A DNA stretch of 64,000 nt from Marthasterias glacialis (Eukaryota; Echinodermata; Asteroidea; Forcipulatida; Asteriidae). Made by a program: the position numbers and the translations under genes. Below are positions 1 through 38,243 of the stretch, piece after piece. Where the stretch lies: positions 19,933,397 to 19,997,396 of the forward strand of contig OU452219.1 in NCBI GenBank assembly GCA_911728455.2. Direction: 5' to 3'. Position 1 is the first letter of the stretch. Each line of letters begins with the position of its first letter. The notes beneath the pieces are model-generated. The model did not search any database, was not told where the DNA came from, and was given only the letters and a program-made list of their open reading frames with translations.

Positions 1-208
1 CACAGGCAGCAATCTTGTTTAAAGCTAGCACAGGAGTCACTCTAACACTAACACCCTCTAGAGAGGGTTATTTACACAGACAAATAATACAGTCCAACAA
101 AGTAAAAGACTACACCAATACCTACATGTAACCTGCTAGATTCTGATAATGGCTACAGTTGTACTTGAATGCCTAGCCCTATTTTAGTATTGTGAGTACT
201 CAGTCCAA

Positions 209-354
209 GGGTCGATTTCACAAAGAGCTAAGATTGATCTTAACTGCAAATCACTCTTAGTTGCTAAGCAAAGTGTGATGACACAATACAAATCACTATG
301 GTAATACTGACAACTCATCTTAAGATGAATCTTAGTGCTTTGTGAAATCGACCC
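209..354. mobile_element. Palindromic MITE with GGGTCGATTTCACAAAG ends
   Basis: The first 17 bases (GGGTCGATTTCACAAAG) are repeated as the reverse complement at 338-354. The 146-bp unit has no coding capacity and carries further internal dyads. It lies in the region downstream of RAB4 exon 4. The ends resemble, but are not the same as, the GGGCCCAATTTCATAGAG-type elements found at 45.1 kb. Confidence 0.6.
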
Positions 355-389
355 CAACAGAATCAATCAACCCTGCTTGTTGGCTTCTG

Positions 390-628
390 CCATAGAGTTA
401 TATATAAGAACAAGAGGGAGCACTCGCTATGTCACTCCACTGACCCACCAAAGGTGAAAATCCCTATGGGTCATGGGTCAATTGCATACGAAACTCCACT
501 TAGAAAGTGTTTGCTGTGTAAACTGATGAGCAACCAGTGCAATATGATTGGTCAGCGCCACTTTCTAAATGGTCAAAAATGATTCTTGTCCGGCCATGTC
601 GCATGGTTTTGTATATATAACTCTATGG
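390..628. mobile_element. 239-bp MITE with CCATAGAGTTATATATA ends and 6-bp target duplication (copy 1)
   Basis: The terminal inverted repeats are CCATAGAGTTATATATA and its reverse complement ending at 628. Both sides are flanked by CTTCTG (384-389 and 629-634), a 6-bp target-site duplication. The interior shares long blocks with the copy at 45789-46041, for example GGGAGCACTCGC, AAAATCCCTATGGGTCA and GTGTCGCATGGTTT. No coding capacity; a non-autonomous DNA transposon. Confidence 0.8.
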
Positions 629-1258
629 CTTCTGTAGACTTCATGTGTGTTTATAAAAGTAATTTACAATGGACTTTCAGGTACTATCCTATATGTTTAA
701 CCCTACATGTTTGATAGAAGCCCCCCCCCCCACAGTAACAAACTCAAACACCATAAGGTAGGCCTAACTAAATATTCAAACTGTCAGACTCTTGACTGTA
801 GGGGGTCTGCCTGATCCCAAGTAAAGCATAATCAGTTTACTAGTGCAATCCTCAGCCCAACAGAATCAAAGCATAAAGTCGGATTTTGAAGGGCTGGGGG
901 TGGTTAGGCTTAATTTATCATACCTTGGTATAAGAAGATGCTAGTTTAGTGGTGACAACCATGTAATCATTTCTTCTTGGAAGAGGTGGTTGCAACCACT
1001 TTCCTCTAATTACCTTCCCCACCACGCAAAGCTTCAAATCTTACTCGTACCCCAATGTTACCAACAACAATCAACCAATAAACAGCATCAGGGAAATATT
1101 GTTTATCTCAACAACAAGCAGTTAGTAGTAAATAAATACGATAGGTGTATCTGCAAGACAAGAGAACAGAATGGCACTGCTGTCGGACAAATGATGATGT
1201 GTCATATTATGAACAAAGGTACAATTGAAATTTTGTCTATACGTTTCCTCAATTCTCA

Positions 1259-4364
<3,106 letters not shown>

Positions 4365-5032
4365 TTTTTAGTGACCGACATTTTAAACTAGTTTTCAAGT
4401 AAATTTAATATTCCTATAACGATTTCACATTTACTCATAACTAACACAATTTTTTAAAATTTAGTTTCCATGGCACAGTACCGTAAGATTCCGACATTTT
4501 TCGTGTTTTCTTGGAAGCCAACACGACGACGTCGATAATCAGAACTGCGTACGCCCGTCAATTTTCCAAAATGGCGTAGTATTTTTGCATGTAAATGTAA
4601 ACACTTTATCGGAACACTTAAAATAATTTTGAAACATCATTATCACAAAAATATAGAATGGTACAAATTGTGGTTTATTGTGATTATTTTAGCTGTATAT
4701 ATTGATAGAAATTTAATAACATAGAAGTGTTTACGATACACATTCGGGACAAGGACGTAGTTCATCTTTTCTTTTTCTATTTATAGTATTATGCATGACG
4801 TAAACGATCTGGATGACGCATCGCTGGGGGTATCCTCAATATGAATAAGTAATTATGTTTACAAGGCCAGCTGATCGGTCTATGCACTGGTTCCAACGTG
4901 GAACAGTTGACTCTTTGTCAACAATTATTACAAACCGGCTGTGTAGTCCCGGTAACTTTTCACCGATTGGTTGTTGACAAACTTGAAGGCTGGATTCGTC
5001 CACGTTCCAAAAAACACACCGCAACTTGATGG

Positions 5033-5040
5033 TATAAAAG
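5033..5040 (+). promoter_or_regulatory. TATA box of ARF-like gene A
   Basis: TATAAAAG lies 172 bp upstream of the ATG at 5205. Transcription would start near 5065, giving a 5' UTR of about 140 nt. The RAB4 first exon lies about 670 bp away on the opposite strand, so this is a divergent promoter region. Confidence 0.6.
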
Positions 5041-5204
5041 TCAGTTGATCTCACCAGAGCAATACATTATCTATCTAAAGCTCTCGCATCAAACACAGTT
5101 CAAGAAATAAATACATTCTGCTTAGATAACTATTTTGGATACAAAATAAAACCGAATATCTTGCTTTTCAAGAAAAGGCGATTCGAGAGAGATTATAACT
5201 GAAG

Positions 5205-6877
5205 ATGGGACTATGGTTATCAAAGGTGACGAGTGCTCTGAGCGAGCTGGTGGGATCTGGCGGACCTCCCAGCCGTATACTTATGCTAGGACTTGATGCT
5301 GCAGGTAAAACATCATCAGATTGATCCAAGTAGTCAATAATAATCAAAGTTGATCAATATTACAGAAAGACAGGTCGTTTTCCAAAGGAAGAATAATAAT
5401 TTTGTTTTGCCTTCCGGTGTTGGAAAATGAAAACTGTGTCAACATTCCAAATTCGCAGGGTAGCACAATGCAGAGATAGCAAAATATAATGATCGATGAG
5501 ATTCCTGTCCCAAAAAATAATTTATGAATTCGCCCCTTCTTTGTCATCATCAGGAAAAACCACAATTTTGTACAAGCTGAAGCTGAACGAAGTCGTGAGC
5601 AGCATTCCGACAATAGGTTTCAACGTGGAGACGGTATCTCCGATGCCCGGCCTTAACTTCACAGTGTGGGATGTTGGTGGACAGCAGAAACTACGGCAAC
5701 TATGGAGACACTACTACCAAGGCACCCAGGGTAAGGAAGAGGAGTTTTATTACTAGATGAACTGTTAATATTACCATCATTTTATTCCCTCGTAGCCCGC
5801 AGACCATAGGTCTTTTCTTCTTCTTTTTTTACATTGACAGTGTGGAGGTTCTTGTGGGTTACGCAAACTGCAACCATCTAAAAAGTGTGTTTCAATTTAA
5901 ATTTGTTTTTGCACTGTTTTGAGGGTTAACTTGAGTTTCAAGTTGATTTTCAAGTAGGACAACTTAAAACTTTACAAAGTGAACAAATTCCTGCGGAAAC
6001 TTAAAACATAACGAGGGCTTGTTTAAAGATTTTCCGAAACAGCCTAGTATATTTTTATAATTATCATATTTCTGTTTCCTCAGGTTTGATCTATGTAGTT
6101 GACAGCAGTGATAAGGGACGTTTATACGAATCGAGAGACGAGCTCTTCGGTATCCTCAAGCACCCCGAGATAACCTCTACAGTACCCGTAGTCGTCCTTG
6201 CCAACAAACAAGACTTACCCGGTAATAATTGCACTCATTTCTTTCTCCTACCCCCGAAATAGTTGTTTCAACCGAAGTATAACAACGCCCTCTTGTTAGA
6301 TATCAGTTACTTAATAACACAAGTTTAAATTTTAAATGGATTGTATACAATTTGGTATTTATTTATTGTTTTACTTTTGAGGGAACCAATAAAAAAAATT
6401 ATACAATTTTGAACAGACACTTTTTGTTTAAAGAATAGATTTGTAGACAAGACTATAGTTAAAAACGTGACATTCTTGTGAACCCTTTTTCTGACACGAG
6501 TGCCCTCATGACGCAATTTTTGAAATGTGTTGTCTTCAGATTTACCATTACTTCAAGTATTCTCAACTTTCATAAGAGAGTGCATTCGGTGTGATGCTGT
6601 GCATTTCGTACGCTGCGTATCTTACGTGATAAAAAGAAACTTCATTAAATTTGCTGTCTTTACAATGAGTGTATCTAATTATGTTTGTTTTGTTTTTACC
6701 CATCAATAAGGCGCCCTTGGACCGTCTGACATCGCACAGGCTTTAAATCTTCACCATCTAGCTGAACATCCCTGGCACATTCAAGCAACGTGCGCACCAA
6801 ACGGAGATGGCATCTACGAAGCGCTTAACGTCTTAGGGAAGATGGTTCGAGAGTACAAGAAGCTGGGGTCGCGGTGA
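5205..6877 (+). CDS. ARF-family small GTPase A (tandem cluster member 1)
   Basis: Four coding exons: 5205-5304, 5554-5730, 6084-6221 and 6711-6877. All introns are phase 1, and the product is 193 aa. The N terminus [14 protein letters not shown] fits the ARF pattern of a myristoylated Gly2 plus amphipathic helix. Motifs: G1 GLDAAGKTT (about residues 30-38), switch [12 protein letters not shown]3 WDVGGQQK with the catalytic-site Gln kept, G4 NKQDLPG, and G5 as TCAPNGDG. Family knowledge: ARFs cycle between cytosol and membranes, recruiting coats and effectors when GTP-bound. The sequence looks like ARF or the ARL11/ARL14 group rather than ARL1-5. I cannot assign an orthologue. The ATG follows a TATA box and opens exactly on the myristoylation motif. 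Confidence 0.93.
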
Positions 6878-7049
6878 TGATGGAGTTTTAAAAGGGTGTG
6901 GAAATATGAATTCGTACTTTTTACGTTTTTCAGAAGGCTCGGACCGCGAGGAACAAGAGATCACCGAGAAAAATCTCAGGTGTTTCCCAAATGTTATGAA
7001 ATAGCTTCTAAACAAGTCTCGTGCTGGACATCAACGTTTTTTTTTTTCG

Positions 7050-7055
7050 AATAAA
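7050..7055 (+). terminator. Polyadenylation signal, ARF-like gene A
   Basis: AATAAA occurs 173 nt after the gene A stop codon, with T-rich sequence just upstream. It is the first such signal after the gene; weaker later candidates exist. Confidence 0.4.
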
Positions 7056-7059
7056 CTCA

Positions 7060-9117
7060 AAACCACGCAGTCGTCTGCTTCATGGTGCAAGGACATGTTT
7101 TCGGTCGAACATGAAGGATGCCTTATTCAGATTTCACTCAACTTACATTTTATTTTTAAGAATCCGTAGTGCAACCGGGGACGGGTTGGAACAAATGGAA
7201 TATTGTGTACACGTCATGCTTTTTTTCATCCAATGGGCAAGCAAAACTACTTCATAATTTTTGACAGAAATTCTATATAAAGTTGCAATCTTTACTGTAC
7301 TGTACTGTGCCTGTTTGGAGACTTGGTCTTTATTTGGTCGTACATTCACTGTTGATTTGTGTATAGCTTATAACATATTGAGATATTTATATTTTAATAC
7401 CATGTTTAATTTTTACACTTAAAAATATGAGTGTGGGCTCTGAAGCCTAAACTAAACTGTTTTATCCTCATTAATTATATCGGAAAGAAAGGAGTGTCAT
7501 ACAATCACAAAATTAAAGGGATGGTACAGCTTTGTATTCAACACCTCTAGCTTTAAAATGACACATCTTTGGGACGTTTCCCACGATTATACGAATCGTA
7601 TGTGTTGAAAAAATGGAAATATTGTTTGACTAAATTGATTGTACAATTACTTTTAAACACATTTTAATTTTTAATAGTGCGTGATCCCCCCAAAAATATT
7701 TAAAATGTTGATTATTATAATTTTACAAAAAAGGAAATTGTTGACATACTGAGAATGTTGAGAATGATTAACACTTTATGTTTATATACAAAAGTAAGGT
7801 CTTATTTAGACCAGTTTGGTATTGCAATTTTGTGCATAAATTAGCTGTGTTTTGATGTCATTAATAAATGTACATAATAATTTATATTTATGAAGAAACT
7901 GTCTTTGTACCCTATCAATTTATTTGCGTTGTTTTCCACACAACATTGGGGTTTAAAATGCTTAATTGTGAATCTTAAACGAGGAGGTGATATGGTTTTA
8001 ATGATACGTTGCACCGATCCTGGACCAATGAAAACAAAAAGTTGACGCAAAGATTGTTGGTACAATTAGACTCTGCAACGTCACAATTTGAGCTGCGAGT
8101 TTTGCCAACCTTGTTTCTTGGCAAAAGAACGGGCGGTCTTCACTGCAACCCCCCTCCCAATTCATGTAATTTACAAATGCAATAAAATTGCACTCATCCC
8201 TGCATGGTAAATGAATGTTGCTACCCCAAAACCAAGTGCACACAATCCCCATATTCTCTTTAAAAAATATCCTGAAGGCGAGCAGAGTATACTGTTCGAA
8301 ACGTCGAGACACACAACAGCTCTTTTCAGAGCCAACACTCCTCCCAAAAGTGTACCCGCAAGTTTACTAATAATTAGATACGTCATATTATCCAGACCAT
8401 TCAAGTTAAACTAATAACAACTATAGTTATACTTAATATTATCAAAATCATGAAAAGCTTCAAACGTTACTACTTTTTTTTTAAGCTTAACTGTTTTATG
8501 AAAAAAGGCACGTTGTGCCCACCCCGAAACCGCCCTAACCAAATGGTGATCAATGTTTGTTAAAAAAATGTACAGCCACGCATCTTGTTTTTTCACATTC
8601 AATTTCAATTTGACCAAACTGAGGCTGAAATGAAAAACAGTCTGGTCCCCTGTTGATAAATAAGAATCAATATCCATACATGCTACCGCACACAAGGAAC
8701 ATGACTATAGATGGAGCCAGCTTAAGCATGAAGTGCTTTGAAAAGAATTATCAAAACCTACTCTCCTACAGAAGTCTTCAAATATTTTTTACAAATTCTT
8801 AGCAACTATGTTTATTTTATTTTACCTCCCTGTGATCTCTATAGCCTGATGTGGAACCAACATGATTGTGATTCATTGACAAAACCAAGCGCTTTTAATA
8901 AATTAGCATAATTATCAACTGTCCCAGGACATTGCCCAATTGGGGGCAATGTTTTCCCAGCAGTTGCCCAGTAAATTTTGAGCGGATGATCTGATTGGTT
9001 CTTCGTCGGTGGCGTTATGAATAAATTACAAAGTGTATACTCCTCAAGTTCCACGTGTACTGAACCACATCATCTGTCAAAGACGTAAACAAGGGGAACG
9101 TGTACCATTATTTTACA
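7060..9117. other. Intergenic sequence between ARF-like genes A and B
   Basis: AT-rich spacer. Apart from the dispersed repeat at 8083-8150, I see no exon with a recognisable protein motif and splice sites. The short open frames here are scattered on both strands without codon bias. Confidence 0.5.
8083..8150 (+). repeat. Dispersed repeat, GCGAGTTTTGCCAACCTTG family
   Basis: Contains an imperfect dyad GCCAACCTTGTTTCTTGGC, then AAAAGAACGGGCGGTCTTCA. The region 27769-27836 matches it on the opposite strand, and a weaker match lies at 3473-3528. Ends and class are unknown. Confidence 0.5.
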
Positions 9118-9124
9118 TATAAAA
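9118..9124 (+). promoter_or_regulatory. TATA box of ARF-like gene B
   Basis: TATAAAA lies 125 bp upstream of the gene B ATG, implying a 5' UTR of about 95 nt. It parallels the TATA elements upstream of genes A and C. Confidence 0.5.
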
Positions 9125-9242
9125 TACACCAACAAAATACTCAGCTCATTTTTTAAAGAGATCCTTCATGGTGTTGGACACCTGTTGACATTTTAAGGAT
9201 TTTTGTATTCAGGAATTCTAGACCTATACTTCGACGACAGAA

Positions 9243-11821
<2,579 letters not shown>

Positions 11822-11905
11822 TCCCATATCAACAACAAATCCAATCTAGAATTTTGTACTTAAATTGAGTATTATTCTGCTAAAAGAAAATATTGTGTGT
11901 AAAGC

Positions 11906-11911
11906 AATAAA
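11906..11911 (+). terminator. Polyadenylation signal, ARF-like gene B
   Basis: AATAAA occurs 85 nt downstream of the gene B stop codon, in AT-rich sequence. Confidence 0.5.
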
Positions 11912-14583
11912 TTATCTCATATTTAAAGAGATGACAGAGACAAAACATCTTTAATTAAAAAGACCGAGACATTCCTTGTGATTTAAAAAATGGTTTTAAT
12001 ATATTAAACAATGGTTACCTGGTAACCGATACTAATCATGATTCGCTTAGAGTCCTAACAAATACTTTAACAGTTAACCATATTAGTGTTAAGTTGATGT
12101 GTACAGTTATAGAGTTTGCTTGTATTTTTGTGAAATTTTCTAAGTATAAAATATTGTTTCCTCACCGAGTCTCGAAAAAAAAAAAAAACAGGTGTAAATT
12201 ATAATCCTTAATAGCAAGACCCTTTGGATGGTGAGTCACACAAGATGCATCAAACAATATGTTTAAGGGGTAAATCAGTTCCACTGTTGTGACGTAATTA
12301 AATACTCTCAGAATCGCCTGTGGGTTTGAACTATAGCAGTACATGTTGATATTATAGTAAATACTTTGAATTGCACAAACAGTATACCTACAAAAAGGCC
12401 CATGAGTTTTCTATGATATTTCTACACGATTCATTTGTTTATTTTAACTTGGGAAAAAACTACTGTTTATTTTATGTAGATTATTTCTAAGTATATATAT
12501 ATATATATAATAATTGCAAATAAGTAATGTCAAATGGTCTACAGTGTGTGATTGGTCTATTAGTTTCACAGAATATTTTTAATGTATTCATGGCATTCAT
12601 GGATTCACCGGAAATCCCATCACGAACTTTGTGAGGCAATAAAATAAAATGTAAAAATACTGAACACAAACACATGACCAAGCATTTCAAAGAGCTGTTC
12701 ATTCTGGAATAGAATTCATAACTTTGGGCAAAGGAAAAGGGCGAGGCTCGTGAAAATAGGGCCCCGCGACAAAGACACGGTGACTGTTGGGAACAAGGTG
12801 GTGATCTGGGAGTGGTGGTGGTGGCGAATGGCCACCACCGTGACTATAGAAGATGACAAGGACAATGGCGGAAATGATGACACCCCATTATGATACAGGA
12901 TATGACGGTGACGATGACAGTGATGTTGACGACGATGACCGCAGCGTAACATTGTCTAATGTTCACTGTGTATAAAGGAGTAAGGTCATAGGTCAATGGC
13001 TTACACAAGCTGAAATCTCCTTCTCAAATAACAATATATTAATTGAGATACCGCTTTCGGGTTGATCGCATTTGCATTTATTTGTCTTCGTTGTAAATTT
13101 AAAGGGACTGGGGGACATCTGGCCTTCAAAAGGGCCGGACATACACCCCAACGACCTGTTCTTTATACCAAGGCATAATGTCTACATTATTCTTGAAGGT
13201 TGGTCCACGATCACAAATAAGTTCATATAAATAAAATGGAACATGAAGTCAGAATTTTGACACAAAATGTTGTAGACAAGTAAACACATATCAAAATGTG
13301 AGAATGGAGGCACAAGATCCATTTTCAATCATTTTCTACATCTTTCCCTGTGTGAAAAATCTCGGTTAACACCATTTCATCAAAATACGCACACGGCGTA
13401 CAAACAGCCGAGGCCTAAGCATAGTTTTCAATAGAATTACCCAAATATTATAAAGATGAGGTCAAATGAGGGCGCTCATCGCGGATCTACTCCGTTGCCA
13501 TTTCGGTGTTTTTCATTACAAGTAAGATTTTATTCCTTCATGTAATCCCTGCACTACGTAATCACTTTTCGCTTTCAGGCAAGGTGGACATAATTTAAAA
13601 AAAAAACACTGACAAGTTGAATCACAGATATATCATTAAACATGGTCTAAAAATGGTCAGTGCTTCTGTGATTTGTGCATGGCGCTTGAGCACGGACCGT
13701 ATCTTTAAATGTGTTCAAAGTAATGATAAGGCCACAAAAACTTACAAAGTGAGTGGTTACTCCTTGCCAGTTTTGGGACGAGGACATATCTCATGACCAT
13801 TCACATTAACTTGTAATTCAACCCTTTCCTGAAAACTACTCATTGTTTGTTATGCCAATATATGACGAACAAACAATCGTTGCGTACGTGCATAACCGGG
13901 AAAACGGCGTAAACTAGGCCTATATTCTGACGTAAGTATTTCCTTTTAAAAATGATGATCTAACCCAATGACTTGGGCCTGACTTGAAACAACTATTACT
14001 AATAGTATTTCAGAGTATTTTGAAGTATAGGGTAGGAGCTTGTTTTTTGTTTTGAAATAATTATCAATAATGTACTAAACATGGATTGGCCATGTAAGAT
14101 CCGGTTGGTTCTTGTCCATGTTCAGTGTGGTTTATGAGCGTCGACCAAGAGTCGAGTATGACACATCAAACAAGTTGAACTTTGTTTTAGTAGCATGGAA
14201 CGTGTAGATGATGTTGTCATTGGTCGACCTTGATTCCTCAAAAGTTACTATTTAGTAGGGCCCATCTTGTATACTCGACAATTTGACTAATCGCGACAGA
14301 ATGTTTGTGTAATGTTAAAATAATTGAGCGTAACAAAGCATTCGCACGAACTGCACGGGTTAAATTGAAATGAGTTCAAAATCAAATTGAGATATTCCAT
14401 AAGGGCATAATATATTATGCTCATTCATACTGGATGGTTGACCCATCGTGGCGGGATACGGCTCGTGTTCGGTGCTGTCGGTACACGATATATCTCGGGG
14501 CCTGGAAGTGACAATCATTACCGCACCCCATCACACACCTTTATCCGTGTCACAAAAATCCGGCTATTTCAACACATGTTTGC
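11912..14583. other. Intergenic sequence between ARF-like genes B and C
   Basis: No exon recognised. The stretch near 12725-12955 is rich in GGTGGTGG and GATGACG triplets, which gives a His-rich open frame on the minus strand that I read as low complexity. The remainder shows no repeat that I could pair within the window. Confidence 0.5.
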
Positions 14584-14590
14584 TATAAAA
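14584..14590 (+). promoter_or_regulatory. Candidate TATA box of ARF-like gene C
   Basis: TATAAAA lies 505 bp upstream of the gene C ATG. The distance is longer than for A and B, implying a 5' UTR near 475 nt or an unrecognised upstream intron. Weaker evidence than for the other two. Confidence 0.35.
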
Positions 14591-15088
14591 TAAGAGACAA
14601 CGATTAGCTGATTTTTGTGTTAAACGACTCGGGATCAGCACAGCGCCATGCGAATTTGCAGGTGAATGCATTCAGGTCAACGCGGAAGTTCGTGTACACA
14701 CACTGCTCCTCGCCCGTCAACGGCCGCCCCCTCGGATTGCTCACACGGGGCTATTAATAACAGCTGTAACACGACAACACTATGACTTCATATTTTCTTT
14801 CTAGCGGATATTTCTCTTCTATGCATGTGAACAGAAGTCCTGAATGAGTTAGGCTCTGAAACAAGCTTTGTCTGTTTAGCTGCCTCCAAGAATTACTGAC
14901 ATAGTGACAGTGTGGTTTGGACAAAAAACCAGTAACATCAACATCAGAATGGGAAGATACCGTGTTTCTGCAATCTGCTGATTTAACTCCCGCACAAGAT
15001 AAGGAGGAAGTGGACGACAAAAACATCTGAAGCCGGGGCAGAGCGCAAGGGGATTTTGGTTCGTTCACTCTTGCACATCAAACCAAAC

Positions 15089-34363
<19,275 letters not shown>

Positions 34364-34406
34364 CCACACTGGTTGTTTTTGGAACTTATTTTTTGTTGGC
34401 GCTGAA

Positions 34407-34412
34407 AATAAA
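34407..34412 (+). terminator. Polyadenylation signal, ARF-like gene C
   Basis: AATAAA lies 44 nt after the gene C stop codon, which implies a very short 3' UTR. Confidence 0.5.
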
Positions 34413-35768
34413 ACTTATTACGTCGACCGAAAGCAAAAAAGTGCTCTTGTTTGTTGGTGCTATATGCTGATTACTCAAAGAGCAGCTCCGCAGTTGTGCT
34501 TGTGTGGACGAATCAGCATGAAGATTGGCAATGCAGCAGCCAATCATTACCAGAGATTGAACGCACGTGTTCATTCACACTGGTATACACCATGCTGATT
34601 GGACTGGAAGCTGTACTTGGATGAGCATTGACCGTTAGATTAAACGTTGGATATTGGCTGATGAGTTGTATTCAAACGCCTTTACAACAGTTATGTGACG
34701 TCAGATTTGTTTAACCAGTGGCTGCATGTTACCACAAAACGACTCGAAGTAAACATGTAAATAAAAATGGACACCGAAAAAGAAACGTTTGTTGCTAATT
34801 GGATGTTTTAAAAATGCAAACCTGGACTGAAATTTTGCCTTTCCCAATATTTTTGAGGGATTGTTTGCATTCGGTTTATATTGATTATGTAAGATATTAT
34901 CATGTAGATGTCTAAATGGTTTACTTTTAGACAAAATAACTGTTCCTCCTTATTATTTATAGAAAAATGGTTTGAAGGTTTGTTGTTATGTGCTCGGATG
35001 TTTTATGAAAATAGTCAGTTTAAATGTAAGTAAATTTTTATTGGATTCATTTCTCTTAATGCAGTAATTGTGGAGATACTATTGAGAACTTTTGGAAATT
35101 CTCAAGATTTTGGGAAGCTTTCAGTTACGATTCTGAGTATATATATACGGCTATAGAATTATGCAGTTTGTTTTGTATGTAAATTCGTTTTTACATGTTA
35201 ATATTATCTCTGCCTGGATAATAATTTCAGGCCAGAGTTTCAATTTTGTTGGGAAAGACCATTTCCCCGAGGAAAAGGGGTCGCTTCTTTGGAAAGTCAG
35301 AGTGTTTATTTTATCATTTTTTTGTAAGGGGCGGTAAGGCCAATATACTAGGGCGACAACAGAGGCAATGGCCGCCGTGCCTATATATGAAAGTTCAGGC
35401 CGTTACTAGTGTCGGAATCGGATTACAACTCGGTTAATCTGTAACTCAGTGATTTCTCTGCGAAATAACTATATATTACTTTCTCTCTTTCCACATGTAG
35501 AGATTCTAGAAAAGATCTGCATGTTTTTATTGCTGATCATTTTGTATTAATGATTATGAAAATGATATAGGCCTACTTGATAAAGTCTAAAGTTTCAAAG
35601 AATAAAATAAACATCCCAAAACAATGTTGCAACAAAACTGAAAGTGTTACAGAAACTCTGTATGAGAGATCACACGGTAACAGTCTGTACAAAGTTAATT
35701 TAAATGAAGTTTTGATCTATGTTTTTACTTTCGTTTTCTTAAAATAAAATACACTGTTCAAACTGTAT

Positions 35769-35971
35769 AGCCTGCTGGTCTTAATTTAACAGAGCTGCTG
35801 AAGCAAAAAATGTTGCTTTAAAATTTCCTGCTAAGCAAAAAATTAGCAGTATACCAGTCACAGATCCTTATGAAATGATACTTTGGCTTGTAACCTAACT
35901 CTGATAAGCATAATTTGGTTGTGCCTAGCTAATTTTTATGCTTAAGCAGGTCTATGAAATTTGGCCCTGTT
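35769..35971. mobile_element. MITE of the GAGCTGCTTAAGCA family, degenerate
   Basis: Left side CAGAGCTGCTGAAGCA, then TTAGCAG.ATACCAGTCACA; right side GCTTAAGCAGGTCTATGAAATTTGG. This is the same layout as the copies at 45098, 45299 and 58116. Confidence 0.5.
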
Positions 35972-38004
35972 TTTTTTTATATATTTTTTTATTGTTGATA
36001 TTACTTTTTTTTTCATATAGCAAATGCTGCCCGAGAGGTTCAACGAAAGGTAGACCTTTACAGTACAGACGTCACTTTCTTTCGGCCAAATTTAAAGATG
36101 CAATTTACCACCAACAAATTATGCAAACTATAGTAAGGATTTTGGAGACGCGTACATTGACTTAAAATAACAACACCCCAAGACACAGCTGACCTGCAAA
36201 ATGTATATACTCAAAGGCAGTGCACATTCAATGCCTCGGGTCGAGTTATCTTGTCTTCATTGAAACAATAAAATAAACATGAAAACCAAGTTAAGGGCAT
36301 ATCGAGCTTCCCAAACTGATGTGGTGACTTGAAGTCATGGTGCTGTGATAGAATTCCATCTGCCCTTTAAATCACTTTGTGTTTTATCAAATTAATGTGA
36401 TCACGATTGCTGTCAATGCAATTAGTTATATCACGTTTGAGTTAATTAAGTCTGCGTCTCAAGTGATGCTACAACACAGCGGCCCACAGTGATTGACACG
36501 GACAGGAACGGAGTATCCGTTACAACCACACGGTGTCAGCTGCAGCCATTCTCAATGTATAAGGATCAGATAATGAAAACTCAATTGGGATTCTCGGGCA
36601 CAACATTATCATCTGTTATAAATTAGGAAATGATGATTTGCTTTACCCACTCAGGCGGCCATTTTGGAATCATACGTTTTCTGCCGACATGGATTCAAAA
36701 TGGCCGACTGCTCCTGTATGATGGTTAGTGTAGTACTGCTGGGCGTGCAGATGTTTGGAAACGGCCTCATATACGCACTATTGTGTATTATTGTCCAGAA
36801 TATGCCGGAACCAGCCTATTCTGGTGCATGATAGAATTGGAAGCTGTATTGAATGTAAAAACCATAAATTGACTGCTTCATAGAAACCTAAGTGCAACAA
36901 ATCGGCGTTGGGATGAATGAGTACCAGGTAGGTACTGGTCAAGAACGAGGTAACACGTTAAATATATTTGTCAACGAATTCTTGACGGGTGGTCTAACTA
37001 TGATTGGAGATAACCGCTTGTTAGCATTCAATTTCGCTAATTCTAAGCAGGTATACCGGTATGATGCGTACCTATCATGTGACTGTACCACAAAGTTGTT
37101 TCAAAATGTCGTTTGGCATAGAACCGAGCCTGAGGTTGCACCATTCACGAGCACAGCTCGGCACGTGGTATTTTTGGGGTGGTTCGTCTGGTGATACCTG
37201 AGTTGTTTTTAAACAAAACTTTCACGTACTGAGAAACTTCATTTTCTCAACAGCTTTATGAATGTAATTGCTTAAAGTACTGAAAACTTACAGACGTAGA
37301 CACTTTCCAGGCATAATCGCCTACGATATTACTCACGGTAATGGACGTTCTCTAACGGTATGCAAAAAATACTCATTAGGTAAAGCATTTTCAGAAGTGC
37401 ACAACATGTAACTTCTGTTGTGTGTCGTTTGGTTTGAATGTTATCTTAATCTATAAGAGTATTTTGATAACGTTCTTTTTATGGATGACGGTCACAGGTC
37501 CTGCAATTTATTTATATTAACACTGAATTATCAGTTTTTCCTCTATCAATTGTACCGTTGCCAAGTACAGTTTTGACAAGAATGTCATGCATTTTCATTG
37601 CATATCTCAACCGAACCTGAATAACATATTCCGTGGCTCGGTTTCAACTTGGCAGTTGGAGTTGCTCGTTGTTATTATCATCAAGGTTTTCTAATTGAGT
37701 ATCATTCACAACCATAACGTGTTTGAATTTCAAACTCAAGACAGCCTTTTTAAGGGTTAGAAGCTGTAATTAAAATTGGTGTTATTTATGAATAAACAAA
37801 CTTAAGAGACGTCAGCATGGTATATAGCTTAACAATGGTTTGAGAAAATGTTTATGACAAAAGAGATATTTGTGTCAAAGGCCTAAGATGGCACAAAGAT
37901 TACTGTACGCGGAACTATTTGGAAACAAAATAACCTAAATTTTACTTGGATTCCGAAGTGAAAATATCGCACTTTGAGTTAAAAGGAAAACCTGAAAATA
38001 TTAA

Positions 38005-38243
38005 TTAAAGGCAGTGGATGCTTTTGGTTATTACTCCAGAAATAAATGACCATCAAAAGTTACTTGGAAAGGGGCAACGGAGAGCTGTTGGTAGTATAAA
38101 ACATTGTGGAAAAACGACCCCCTTTGAAGTAACGCAGTTTTTGTGAAAGGGGTAAATTCTCGCAAAAAGAAGTATATTTATATCTCATAAAGGCTGATAA
38201 AAAAATATATTAAAAACAAATTTGCTCTTCATAGGCCCTTTAA
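38005..38243. mobile_element. Non-autonomous element with TTAAAGG ends
   Basis: Starts TTAAAGGCAGTGGATGC and ends near GGCCCTTTAA. Between them are AACATTGTGG and GAAGTAACGCAGTTTT. I associate this sequence type with a repeat common in echinoderms (from memory, not searched). No coding capacity. Confidence 0.45.

Noticed and set aside
1..1250. Fifth RAB4 exon
   Set aside because: No minus-strand sequence resembling NALTNWLTDAR or GNKKDL was found, so the remaining exons are presumed to lie outside the window.
12716..12952. His/Ser-rich minus-strand open frame
   Set aside because: Created by GGTGGTGG and GATGACG triplet-rich low-complexity sequence.
36892..37194. 100-codon plus-strand open frame in the gene C to MAX spacer
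   Set aside because: No recognisable domain, no Kozak-like or splice context, and ordinary length for AT-moderate random sequence.
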